Shown: positions 1 to 10,877 of the stretch, piece after piece | How positions within the stretch are numbered: the first letter of the stretch is position 1 | How the letters are laid out: each line of letters opens with the position of its first letter | From: Tipula vernalis | Taxonomy: Eukaryota; Arthropoda; Insecta; Diptera; Tipulidae | Assembly (NCBI GenBank): GCA_958295665.1 | Contig: OY282558.1 | Coordinates: 189,046,633-189,110,632, forward strand | Length of the DNA: 64,000 nucleotides | Direction: 5' to 3' | Program-made: the position numbers and the translations under genes | Notes under the pieces: generated by a model | Seen by the model: the letters and a program-made list of their open reading frames with translations, nothing else | Database searches by the model: none | What the model was told of the DNA's origin: nothing

Positions 1-1103
1 ATGTTTCTTTCCACCAAGAAACAGTATGTGCAATTCGCAAAAATGGTCACTAGGAAAAGTCCTCCAAAAAGTTGCTCTAATTATGTGAGATGAGTGTATA
101 CAATGAGCAATCTATCGCACATTGAAGCTGTAATTAGAACTCTGAAGGTCATTAGGAATTCAGAAAAAGCAATGGGGGGTGTCACCGTGGTCTTTGCTGG
201 AGACTTTCGCCAAACATTGCCTGTAATCCCCAAAGGAACGCGAGCGGACATTATTAAAGCGTGTTTAAAATCCTCACCTCTGTGGAGTTCAACTCAAACC
301 GTTACATTAAAGACAAATATGAGAGCACATTTGGGAGGTGGTGGCTGTAATTTTTCGGGTCAATTATTAAAATTAGGCGATGGCAAATTACCTGAACAAA
401 ATGGACTAATTAAAATTGGCAGCGAGTTAGGAAAGACTGTAACAACTCTTAATGAGTTGATATTAAGCATTTATCCTGGCATAGACAATATATTCGAAAA
501 AGATTACACTTGGATGTGCGAAAGGGCTATCTTATCTGCAAGAAATTCTTCTGTTGACGAAATTAACGACGAAATTTTAAAAAAAGTATTTGGTGACTTC
601 AAAATATATTCCGCGATAGACACTGTTATAAAAACAGAAGACACCGTTCACTATCCACAATCCCCCTCAGGGTTTCCACCACATTGCCTTAAAATGAAAG
701 TTGGAATACCAATTATTTTATTGCGGAATCTGAATCTTCCAAATCTATGTAATAAGATAAGACTACAAGTCAAATCGTTGAGAAACAACATCATCGAAGC
801 TCCCATCATCACAGGCCCAGCATCTGGACAATTGGCTCACATACCTCGCATTCCCATGATATCCACAGATTTACCTTTTTCCTTTAAACGATTACAATTT
901 CCTGTAAAAATTTCATTTGCAATTACAATTAACAAGGACAAACATTCAAATATGTAGGAGTAGATTTGAGGAAAGAATGTTTTTCTCACGGCCAATTATA
1001 TGTCGGAATGTCCAGGTCGGGAAGTGCAAAAAACCAATTTATTTTAATTCCAGACACAAACGAAACTAAAAATGTAGTTTACTCGGAAGTTTTAGTAAAA
1101 TAG
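1..1103 (+). pseudogene. Helitron/Pif1-like helicase, C-terminal part, broken
   Basis: The main open frame is 94-957 and carries the Pif1-family motif GDFRQTLPVIP near its start, then a conserved block (LKMKVGIPIILLRNLNLPNLCN, in two stretches) typical of the helicase end of Helitron RepHel proteins. After the stop at 955-957 the family's last block continues in another frame (VGVDLRKECFSHGQLYVGMSR, about 957-1020) to a stop at 1101-1103, so one base is missing around 936-940. Upstream of 94 the reading can be followed back towards position 1 (DECTMS-like block) but with a TGA and two extra bases near 92-105. Such proteins unwind DNA for rolling-circle transposition. This is a truncated relic; the Rep part lies outside the window or is lost. 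A host PIF1 is unlikely because of the closeness to insect Helitron proteins and the decay. Confidence 0.85.
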
Positions 1104-1927
1104 ATACATAAATAAATAATTATAATATGTAATGTAATAACTTTTAAACCAAAAATAATTTATTATAATTAACTACACTCAAAAAAAAGTTTACTAAAAT
1201 TAAAGAAAAAATGGAGTATATTTAAAAAAACTAGGTCTTGATTTCGAGCCGAAGGAGTAGGGTTATTAAAAGAAAGACATATTGTCCATTATTTTATCGA
1301 AATGTTAATTTCTTGTTATGAAAGACAACTTGTCTTTAATACAAACACATAACGAATATATTTAAAGCAATCATTTACTTTTTATGAATCGTAGACGAAT
1401 CGTTGTTTTAAAGAATAGCAGCCGCTTATTTAAGGAAATCATTTTAATATCAAAGGGAAATTTAAAGCAAATAACTTAATTTTAATGGAACACAACCATC
1501 AACTTAATTCATTTTAATTCTTAAATTTTGATAGTGACTCCTTTTAAATTAGGCTTCATAGGAGTTGATTTAAAGAAGGTGTTTTCTTAAATTCAAGGCA
1601 TCTTAAATTTAGGTACGTTTCTTAAATGTAAAAGTAAATAGATTAATTATAAAGAGATCGTAGGTTTAAATAAAAGACTTATTATTATTTACATCAAATA
1701 CTTCGTTTATTCGATCGCAAGACATTTTTCCGTCATAAAATTGATATTAATGCTGCTTCGTTGAAAATATATTAAACATATTTAAAATGTAATGAATGTA
1801 ATAAAAAACCAATTTTAATTCTTTACAAATTTGTGTTTAAACATAAATAAATTCAATTATAATACTTAATAACTAATTACAGAAACTACTTAAATTGCTA
1901 ATTGTTTAATTAATTATTGATGTTATT
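1104..1927. other. AT-rich spacer, no gene seen
   Basis: No open frame of note and no recognisable domain. The stretch contains repeated short motifs of the TTAAATT/TTTAAAG kind that could be the subterminal part of the element at 1928-5771, but I could not find a matching inverted copy on the other side. Confidence 0.5.
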
Positions 1928-4424
1928 TTAAAAATTAATATATGGCTTTTTGATACGTAATGCCTTTTTACCTGTTGGTAAATCATAAATAAAAATTGGA
2001 GGATGTTCAACATCTTTTACATTTTTTATTTCAAATAATTCAGTTTCATTTTTTAACACATATCCCAAAATATGATAATTGTACTCACATAGTACATTTT
2101 GACATAAAAAGTATATCTCTGTCGACAATTTAAAAATTTCTCTTATTTGATAAAATTTATAAGTATTTTCAACTAAAAAATATATAAAGCAGTCTCTTTT
2201 ATATTTTGTGCTTTTAAAATTTATTGCTTCAAAGTATTCGTCATTTTCATTGATATTAAAAGAAGGCAAAAACAAGAGCTTAATTTGTTCATAGAATTTA
2301 CTAAATTTCACTTTTCTTCCAGCTTTCAAAACATTCCAGTGTGTAAGATTAAAATTTAATACATCGTGTGCGAATGAAAACATATACTTAAGAGAAAATG
2401 TTAAAGGTGGATTTTTTCTTGTATTAATAACATTGAAGTATCGTTTCCAAATTTTGTGAACAGATTCAAAACGGAAAGTCCATAAATCCCTCAACGGCCC
2501 AGCCATTTTTATAATTATCTGGTAATGGACCATTAAATGATGTTTGGGTTTTAAATGATCATTAAATACATAGTTTCAAGTATTGCTCATGATGCAGCTT
2601 AATTAAATTTTTTAGTTGAAGAATATCGTCATCGGAAAATTTTCACCCAACGCAAAGGTTTACTATAGACAAAATATTTAATAAAAAATGCCAAACTTTG
2701 TCATTATTCGGAATTAAGTCCCCAATAATGAGAGGTAAGAAATGAACAAAACACCACATTTCACTGGCACTCATGTTAAACTTAGACTTATTTAGATGTT
2801 CTTTCGTGATTGGCTTAGAATAATCACCGATTTCGTCTACGTTATAGCTAAAACCTTGTTTTCGAATATTTAAAATTTCAAGAGTTATGAATTTATTGGA
2901 AATCATATATGAAAAAACATGAGCAAGCTCATAATTCAAAACACCTTCGAATAAGTCGTGCATATTATCTAGTGCATAATTTTTAACAACATGAAACGAA
3001 TTTAAAGAATTGAAAACAAAATTTTCATAGATACCGGTAATTTTTGAATCGTTCATAGCCACTTGTTCATTATAAGATAAAATAGATCGAACGGTACTTT
3101 CATTTTCTTTGCATAAAACTTTTGTCTCATCGGAATTACAAGTGCAAAATCTGCAAAATACTTTAGAAGAAAAAGATTTATTAAACCCTAAAGTGCAATT
3201 TAATGCCAAATTATCTCCCAGAATTAAACCTAATTTAAAATGAATATCACGTCCGTTTATTTGAATTGGAGAATTTTCTATCACATTTAGTTCTTCAATA
3301 AATGTGTGGAAGCTTCTTTCGTTACAAAATGACTTTACGTCTTTTGATTTAATAATGGCTGCTAGAAAATAGTGAGTCAGTTTTGATTTTATAAATTCGG
3401 GAGCTGTCGGAAAACAAAAGTACACAACTGTCAATGCATCAGTATGTGAACTGAGTGGATTGTTCATTTCTATATCATCTATGTAAACGAAAAAGGGAAT
3501 AACAGTTCTATTTTCAAATGTATTGGATTTTTCCTGCCAAATTCTACAATTTATAAAATTTCTTATTTCTTTAGACTTCTCCAATTTATTCATATTCTCA
3601 AGATACAAATTCAAAATCCCAGGTATTTCAAAATATTTTCTAATTAGAAAGCTCATGGGCAAAATAACGCCTTTTGCTACTTTAGATCCTAATGTTACTT
3701 GATAATTTTTAATAATGGTAGAAATACTATTATCTATGTGAATTATTTTAGGATATATAAATAAATAATTTTTGCTTAATACTTGTATAAACTTATATTC
3801 CGTTTTATGATCTTGGAAAGGAGAGTGGCATAAGTTGATTAAATCGTTAACTGTGTTTCTAAAGGTTTCTGAAATGACTTCAAATTTAATTAAGAGTTCA
3901 AGTTGTACACCAAATGCTGAAGTTAAAACTGCAATATCTTCTTGCAGTTCAATGGCTTGCTTTCTTGGAAGATTGCACTTAGAAAAATATTTACAAGAAA
4001 ATTTTAATATTTTGCTTTTGACATCTTGAAAATTGTTATTTATTAGTGATAATTTACTTTGGTTTATTTCAGTTAGCATTACTTGCGAATCAATATTATT
4101 TATATTAATAGTTGAATTTGTGATATTTTGAATTTTTTCTGTGTTTTGGTTTATAATACTACTATTTAAGTCATAAGAATATTCAACATTTTGTCCAGAA
4201 AAAGAGTGTTCTTTATTGGCAGCTATAACAAATTTACAATGATTTTTAATATGTTTTGAAAAATTCCGAAATCCAGTAAAACCTTGTCCACAATTTAATA
4301 TTCCACAAATATAAGTAGAATTTGGTAAAAGAAAATGAATGTTTTTTAAATGGAAAAAGAATCTAGAAGTATCATTAAAATTTTCAAAACAAACGAAACA
4401 TACACAATTCATTTTTATATTCAA
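1928..4424 (-). pseudogene. C2H2 zinc-finger transposase-like protein (CACTA/TNP2-like signature), broken
   Basis: The first 593 codons (4424 down to 2643) start with two C2H2-type fingers (about residues 8-30 and 38-65), then a long middle part with YIDDIEMNNPLSSH (DD motif in the place where CACTA/TNP2-like transposases carry an acidic 'NPxG' block), a CxxCxC cluster (FCRFCTC) and a clear NMHDLFEGV motif. A TGA at 2643-2645 and a one-base shift near 2560-2570 separate this from the next 201 codons (2533 down to 1928), which carry the family-typical GPLRDLWTFRFES block. Read through, the protein would be about 840 residues. It starts 31 nt after the SAM-domain gene on the same strand. The D-MHxxxEGV and DD-NPL signatures suggest a DDE-type DNA transposase related to the CMC/CACTA group; that assignment is inference. 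It could also be a domesticated relative, but the lesions argue for a dead element. Confidence 0.7.
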
Positions 4425-4455
4425 TTAGATTAAGTGTCAAAAATATGTTAAGGTT

Positions 4456-5771
4456 TTAATTAATTACAAGCAAGTCGGAAGTAAAAACACATTTTTCAGC
4501 AAAATAATCTATTGCGGTTATTAATTTGGAATTTTTAGGATCGGTGGGTAAATAAATTTCGTAGAAAAAGTTTTGAATAAAAGTCCAACATAAAACTGAC
4601 TCCACTGGATATTTTAAATGAGAAATGTGAAAAAGCTTAAAGCAAATATCTATTGCTTTTAAAAAAGTTGGAACTTCATAAATTATATCATTAACATATA
4701 CATAAAATCCTCTTATATTAGCTAAGCCTTGGATGTAAACGCAGAGTGCTTTTTAAAATTAGGATCTAATTTTCTAAATTTTGTTAGACAATTATGGTAT
4801 TTATTATACATAAGCCCTCCAGGTTTTGTGTTTTTACGGTGGAAGTAATATATATCCTGTAAAATGAAAAAAATATAACATATGCTTAACGGTTTTCCTA
4901 TTTTAATTCCGCGGAAGCTGAATATGTCTTAAGTTGTAATTTATTGGTATACAAAACAAATTTACAGCTTAGATATAAAAGAAAACGCTATTGGTCAAAA
5001 CGCATAAACTGAAAATTAGCTTACCTCGTTTTCTTTCGGAAAAACTTTTCCGATTTGTTGACTTAAACTTTTAAAGTGAGCTGGCTTTACTGTAAATGTG
5101 TTTTGATGGACAAGTTGTTCTACGATAAGTTGGGTTAAACTATTTCTATAATTATCATTCAAGCTGGTGTTGGTTTTATAACAGTTAATTATACTCCGTC
5201 CTAAGTGAGTTGTATCCAGTAATTTTTTAACATCAAAAACCTAGACTCTTACAAATTTAAAATTTAAGTACAAAATTGTATTAAAATATAAACAAAATTT
5301 TATTAATATTTAAACTTACATTGTCACTATTTGTTTCTTCCAAGAATTGATCCAAACTGCTGGTTCTAGAAATAGTTGATGGAGTTTTTGAAGACTCAAT
5401 ATGTACTTAACCGATTTTCAAATTTTGTCTTAGCGCCTAGATCTTCGTCTTTATTAAATATTTGATCAATGTGGCGCTCTTTTAAAATTTTTAATGCTTC
5501 AATATCTACACCACAATCTATAAATTAGTAAAGAAATTATTGTACACTTAATAACACATCAGAGAAATAATTATTAAAAATTAATTATTCAAAAACTTAA
5601 GTACAAAATATACTTACATTGAAATCTTTCAAAATATTTGTCCAATTCCCACGATTTAAGTAATTGAAATACTTCAACAAAACGTGCTTCAATTACAAGA
5701 ATATCTCCAGAATATTCGACGGAAGATAACGGTATTTCATTCATGTCCACATTAATATTATTTTCATTCAT
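4456..5771 (-). pseudogene. Spliced SAM-domain partner protein of the zinc-finger transposase-like gene
   Basis: Four exons fit on the minus strand: 5771-5618, 5517-5320, 5240-5025 and 4856-4456, each with GT..AG borders (donors GTAAGT, GTAAGT, GTAAGC). Exons 1-2 encode a SAM-like helical domain (VFQLLKSWELDKYFERF, then YCGVDIEALKILKERHIDQI, then LGAKTKFENRL) followed by a serine-rich linker. Exon 3 encodes LLDTTHLGRSIINCY and exon 4 DIYYFHRKNTKPGGLMYNKY, a conserved block I associate with insect proteins of unknown function. Exon 2 carries a one-base shift near 5395-5412 and exon 4 another near 4740-4750. Stop is 4456-4458, 31 nt before the start of the next gene. SAM domains mediate protein-protein assembly, so a subunit or regulator of the transposition complex is a fair guess. 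Start chosen at the only ATG before the SAM fold. Confidence 0.65.
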
Positions 5772-8521
5772 ATTTTTAAATACTATTTATTTACACTTGA
5801 ATAATATTATATAGAATAAATTTTCACTAAAATATGTGTAATTTTAAATAAACCAATAAATCTATTACCAAACTACAATCACTTTTTGATTAAAATAGAT
5901 AACAATTGCACAAATTTTAATGATGAATGCACCACACGCTTAACTCAAATGAGAAATACACTAAAATAACTAATTTAAAATGATAGTGAGAGAAAAAGAG
6001 AGAACAATAAAATTTTTTACGAAATTTATTTTTTATTTTCGTGGAAACTCATTAAATATATCTTTAAATCAAAGAGTGTGCCTTTGGTTTCAGTAAATAA
6101 TCTCCTTACATTAATGCCAGACTGCTTTTATTTAAAGGCGATAAGGAATATTCACCGTTAATATCTGTTTCTAAATTTCACGAAGTATTTAACCCATAAC
6201 GCATAGAATAAAGATATAAGCCATTATTTAAAATATATATTTTGTTCGAAAGAAAATCTAATCTTGTGTATATATATAATATGCATATGTACATATATGA
6301 AAAGTAAATATTATTTACCACAAAGAAAAGTTTATGGAATTTATTAATGAATCTTCAGTATGCAAACACAATACAATATGCAGTCATTGTTTTTACACAA
6401 TCAATTATACAGCCTATAACGAAGATGAAAAAGTTTCCGTTATCGTTCATTTGGTTTTTAAATGCTGTAAAATGACCAAACCCAAACCTATTTTTACACG
6501 ATTTTTTGGGAACGAAATGGAAACGTAATTAACTTTTAAGTACAGGATTAATTGTAATATATGCTATTTAAAGCTTGTAAAATTAATATCTCTGCTTAAA
6601 TTTAAAATTTAAACTTTTCAACCGCTTCAAACTTATAACGAGTCAATATTTTTATTGCGCAACGGATATTGAGTTTTACAAATTCCCCATTAAGCTTTGT
6701 AGCAAACTATTTTTACCAAACTTTCAAAATATTTTGATAGACATCACAATTTCGAAAATAATTAAAATGAACCAGACAACACAGTAATTATTTATGTGCC
6801 ATGAACCACTAAGTTTAGTATTCTAGAATGATTGTGAGGACCACAGCTATAGATAACTATATCTCATTATAGTTATATTTATTATGTTATATAAGTTTGG
6901 TAAAAATGCTCATTCCGGTTAGGCATTGCTTTTTAAGGTTGTCTTGTCGGTTGTGGTTTCATTACTTAAAACATAAACTATACTAATAAAATAAACTTTA
7001 AATGCAAAATGATATCAAAATTTAGCCACATATGGGCATTACGTTGAAGTCAATGAAGCCAACCAGTATCATACCCATTCTTGAGTTTATGTTCAGCCTT
7101 AATAAATGGAAGGAAACCGAATATTATATAACGAATTAAAGAACTTGTTAGAATATTTTGGGTAGTAAACATAGCATACGCTGTTAGACACAATAATACC
7201 CTACCATTTGGAATCGAGTTTAAATTTGGTTGATTAATAACGAGAACAAAACTTTATTTAAGATTGGTAATCAGAGATTTCAGCTATAATCTTATTATAA
7301 TTAATAATAAATTTGTATTGATACTAAAAAACTATTCTTAGTTTCAAAAATCAAACCAGCGTAATTTTAAGTAAAATTGTGTCGTTAAAATTAATAAGTT
7401 GTCTTAATTTAAAAGGTCAACACTATTTTAATATCTAAGCAAAATGTCTTTTCATTGAGGTAAAATTCCATTAGCTCAAATATTTTTCCATTGTTTTTAA
7501 GATATTCCATATAGCATCATTCTGTAGACATATTTTCTTTAGATTTAGTCAATGGATTTTTCTGAGTGTACATGCAATCAAATAGTTGTATATTTAAGTT
7601 GGTATGAATATTTGTTCTGGCGGTCTATCTAAATAATTCTTTTTTTTATACAGTTACTGATATGTAGATTGGACACGCGTAGCGGCCACAGGCAGCTAGT
7701 AATAAATAAAAGCAGGGTTTACTAAGGTTCCAATGATACTCCTAAGTGTGTGTTTACTAATATATTCCCAGATTTCTGAAAATGTATATTTTAAGGGGTA
7801 CGACTTGAGCAACCTTAGCCTATCATCCCTATTAGAAATAAATTTTAAATTTAAAAAACTTTCAATCTGACAACAACATATGTGTAAGCTGCAACATAAA
7901 TTCCATCGGAGTTTCAAATTCCTGCAAAGACAGTAATATATAATTCCATTCCGATGAATCACTTTCCCGATGAAAAAAATTACTTGCGAATTCTGTAATA
8001 TCCCAGAATATTAAAATTAGCCCCGACGAATTTAAATGAAAATTACAACTCGAGGATTACCCTATTTCTTCCAAAACTAAAATTTGTTTCAGTTAGTCTA
8101 GATCTTATGTCAACTTAGCATACAGGCCACATGATGTTAGCTTTCTAGGATTTTCTAAAGAAAATCAGGAATCCATTTATTCAAACGTTGTTAGGATTGC
8201 TTAGGTCCAGTGACATTTTTGTATACGAATCATTTTGATGCTTGCTTCAAGGATTTTCTCAAGAAAATTCGGAAATTGTCTTTTACTTATATTCGATATA
8301 TTATGTGAGATCCCATCAATATTTGTCCTAAATACTCTAATGCCTTATTTTTTCTATTTAAATATTGTATATTGTAATATATATTTTCTATTTATTAGAA
8401 ATAAAATTCGTTATAAAGGGTATTTCAGCTTTTTCACTAACACAAATACGAACAATTTGTTGTTGTTGCTTTTTAGGATAGATTTAGGACAAACTTCACC
8501 TACGTTGTATCGAAAAAGGCT
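5772..8521. other. AT-rich region without recognisable gene
   Basis: Only short open frames (for example 6334-6528 plus and 7696-7962 minus) with no recognisable domain. Two diverged direct copies of a near-palindromic motif, AGGATTTTCTnAAGAAAAT, lie about 100 bp apart at about 8149 and 8252. Probably decayed mobile DNA. Confidence 0.5.
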
Positions 8522-8845
8522 TTAACAAGTAAAATTGAATGGAAGCAAATACATTGCATTTAGAAAGTTGTTTATTAACAAAGAGTGAAATTCGAAAAAA
8601 TAATTATCTGAATATTCTGGTTTCATATCGTTAGATCTATAACATTCGAAATTTTGTAATTCACATTTTAACCTCAGTTTTGCTTCATAATGTTTATTAT
8701 CTTGATCAAATTCAAACTTTATTCCATAAAAACAATTTTTATAATAGTATAATCCTACATAAAATATAAAAGGAATTTCGATATTTTCACTCAGCTTGAA
8801 ATAACTAGATAGCAACAGTTTAAAGCTGACTATAAAGAATTCCAT
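8522..8845 (-). CDS. Hypothetical 107-residue open frame
   Basis: An open frame of 107 codons with no stop in AT-rich sequence. Upstream on the same strand (about 8960-8860) another frame reads GKPRFPPFNDNLLENLKKTD, which looks protein-like, so this may be the 3' part of a decayed larger gene. Composition is rich in Phe, Tyr and Asn. I do not recognise it and it could be chance. Confidence 0.2.
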   Translation of the reverse strand: MEFFIVSFKLLLSSYFKLSENIEIPFIFYVGLYYYKNCFYGIKFEFDQDNKHYEAKLRLKCELQNFECYRSNDMKPEYSDNYFFEFHSLLINNFLNAMYLLPFNFTC

Positions 8846-10602
8846 TTCTCTGTTGAGACGAAAACGAAAATTTGTCTTGGTCAGTTTTTTTTAAATTCTC
8901 CAGTAAATTGTCGTTAAAAGGAGGAAATCGTGGTTTCCCCAACAAGAGACATACACGTATACACAACATTTTTATGCGTAACGAAAATCAATATTATGGA
9001 ATTTAGTGGTAACAAAACATAAAACAATAAAAACGGTTAACTTTAAAAGTTAAAGGTGAAATATTGTAAACCAAAAACTTTTAGTTTGAAAATTATTTAG
9101 AAATAATAAAATTAAATTGGAAAAGTCAATTGAGTGAATAAAATATTTCTGAGTGATACCGCAAAAAAAATCAGGGGAAATAATGCCAGCTGATTATAAA
9201 AATTGGTGGCTTATTCATTATTATGGTTTAATGAAAAATTGAGAACAAAAATATTGGGGTGTGAATTGGAAATCACAATAATAACAAATTTTTCAGGTTA
9301 CAATCCATACAAGATTTTATCGTGCAGTGATTTATATGTAGATGTATAAGAACACAGCGCCTTAATACTTTTAAATGTTTCACTAAATTTGCGCTATCTT
9401 CATCCTTCATCGTATTATTTATAACAATTTATCACTAAACTTTATAATGAGCTTTGAAAATAAAACCCATTTTTTGCACCTGAATAACAATATCATAAAT
9501 ATTTTTTTATTATGCTCAAAATCTTCGTAAGACATACGGTGAAATTGTGAAAACGACGAGCAAAAGTGTGTGAGTTCGTTATTAATTACCCAGCTTTACG
9601 CGCTTTGTTTTATAATAATTTATAATATTTTTATTCCAAAAAGCGAATATTTTACATCTTGAATTACGACATTTTATATGAAATTAGAATCCACAAATAT
9701 TTATTTTTGGTGAAAGCCAGCACAAACCAGCGTAATGTCGAAATGGAATAAAATTGGGGCAAGATCTTTCATGTCAGATAAATCCAATTAAATACAAAAT
9801 ATTAAGAAAGGTTTATTAATTGATTGTGGCGGATAATGGTTATGAATTTGAATAGTGTGTAAGGAAAAATCAAGGCCTAATTCTTTTACATTTGGATGGT
9901 AACCAGCTAGAGGAAATCTATACATATTAACTTGATTAACCTATTCCGACGAAAGGCATTTTTAATCAAAGTCGGATCAAGACAACTCGCTCGCGAACTC
10001 CTACAATTCAATCTCAAAAGCTTTAATAAAACCTAACAGCAAGTAATTCAAAATAATTGTCACCGATACTGAAATTTGTCTGCTGTGAATCTAGCATGTC
10101 AAAGAACTCGACATGGTATACGAAACTTTAATCCGATTATATTTGGTGTCATGTCTTTATTTGTTTTATCATAGGCCTGGTATACATCAATTATAGCTAA
10201 TCAATTTTTTTATGGAGTACTTGAATGAGTTTAGTTAAATTGGAATTATTAAGCCGCTGGCTGTCTAGGTTATTAGAGTGCAGACAGATCAAGTGCTTTA
10301 ATTTGTATCCTCAGAAGAACCTATATGCGCGAGGCACAAGACTGCTTATAGAACTTTATTGGAAATGTCGTTATTAATTGAAATATACGAAACCAATGGT
10401 AGTCACGTCTTTTTAACGGCACCGACCTCTTAAGTTGAACGAATGAGGAGAGAGATTGAAAATAAATAAATATGAATTGCAATACCTAACGATCTGCAAA
10501 AAAAACCTAAATCAGGGTATTGAACCCAAAAAAATAATGGAAAAGAAAATTTAAATGTTGCAAAACAATCCAAAATGCTACAATAGTTATATTATACTGG
10601 CT
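8846..10602. other. AT-rich region, nothing recognised
   Basis: No open frame above background, no tRNA-like or repeat structure noted apart from the possible coding trace at 8860-8960 described with the preceding open frame. Confidence 0.5.
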
Positions 10603-10762
10603 TTACACCGTAGTTAGTATAATAGCAAAATAGTATAAAATTCTTTTTTACTATCTACCGTACTCGGTTTTACACCGCATAAGATATTAATAAAAAAGAG
10701 AAAATTAAAATAAAATCATGAAAAGGTATGGCTTCCGAATACACATAAATATTTCTAGACTA
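10603..10762 (+). repeat. Foldback/MITE left arm
   Basis: Reads GGCTTTACACCGTAGTTAG, then TATAATAGCAAAATAGTATA. The reverse complement of 21437-21390 reads GAGTTTACACCGTAGATAG followed by TATAATAGCAAAACAGTATA, so the two are inverted repeats. A second GGTTTTACACCG copy lies at about 10669. The arm is separated from its partner only by the nested retrotransposons, whose target duplication begins at 10751. Confidence 0.7.
10751..10762 (+). repeat. Target-site duplication of outer LOA-like element, left copy
   Basis: ATTTCTAGACTA, identical to 21228-21239, directly abutting the (TTAGG)n tail on one side; the other copy abuts the 5' end of the same element. Confidence 0.85.
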
Positions 10763-10877
10763 GGTTAGGTTAGGTTAGGTTGGAGTGGCTGCTTATGCAC
10801 ACTTAGACCGGTGACGGTCCATTGTGATACCACAGAATATCTCCCCTTTTACCCCTATTGGGACCATTTCGAGCTAC

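Noticed and set aside
1176..6078. CACTC at 1176 and GAGTG at 6074 as ends of a CACTA-like element around the SAM/zinc-finger genes
   Set aside because: Only five bases match, the following bases do not pair well, and there is no target duplication.
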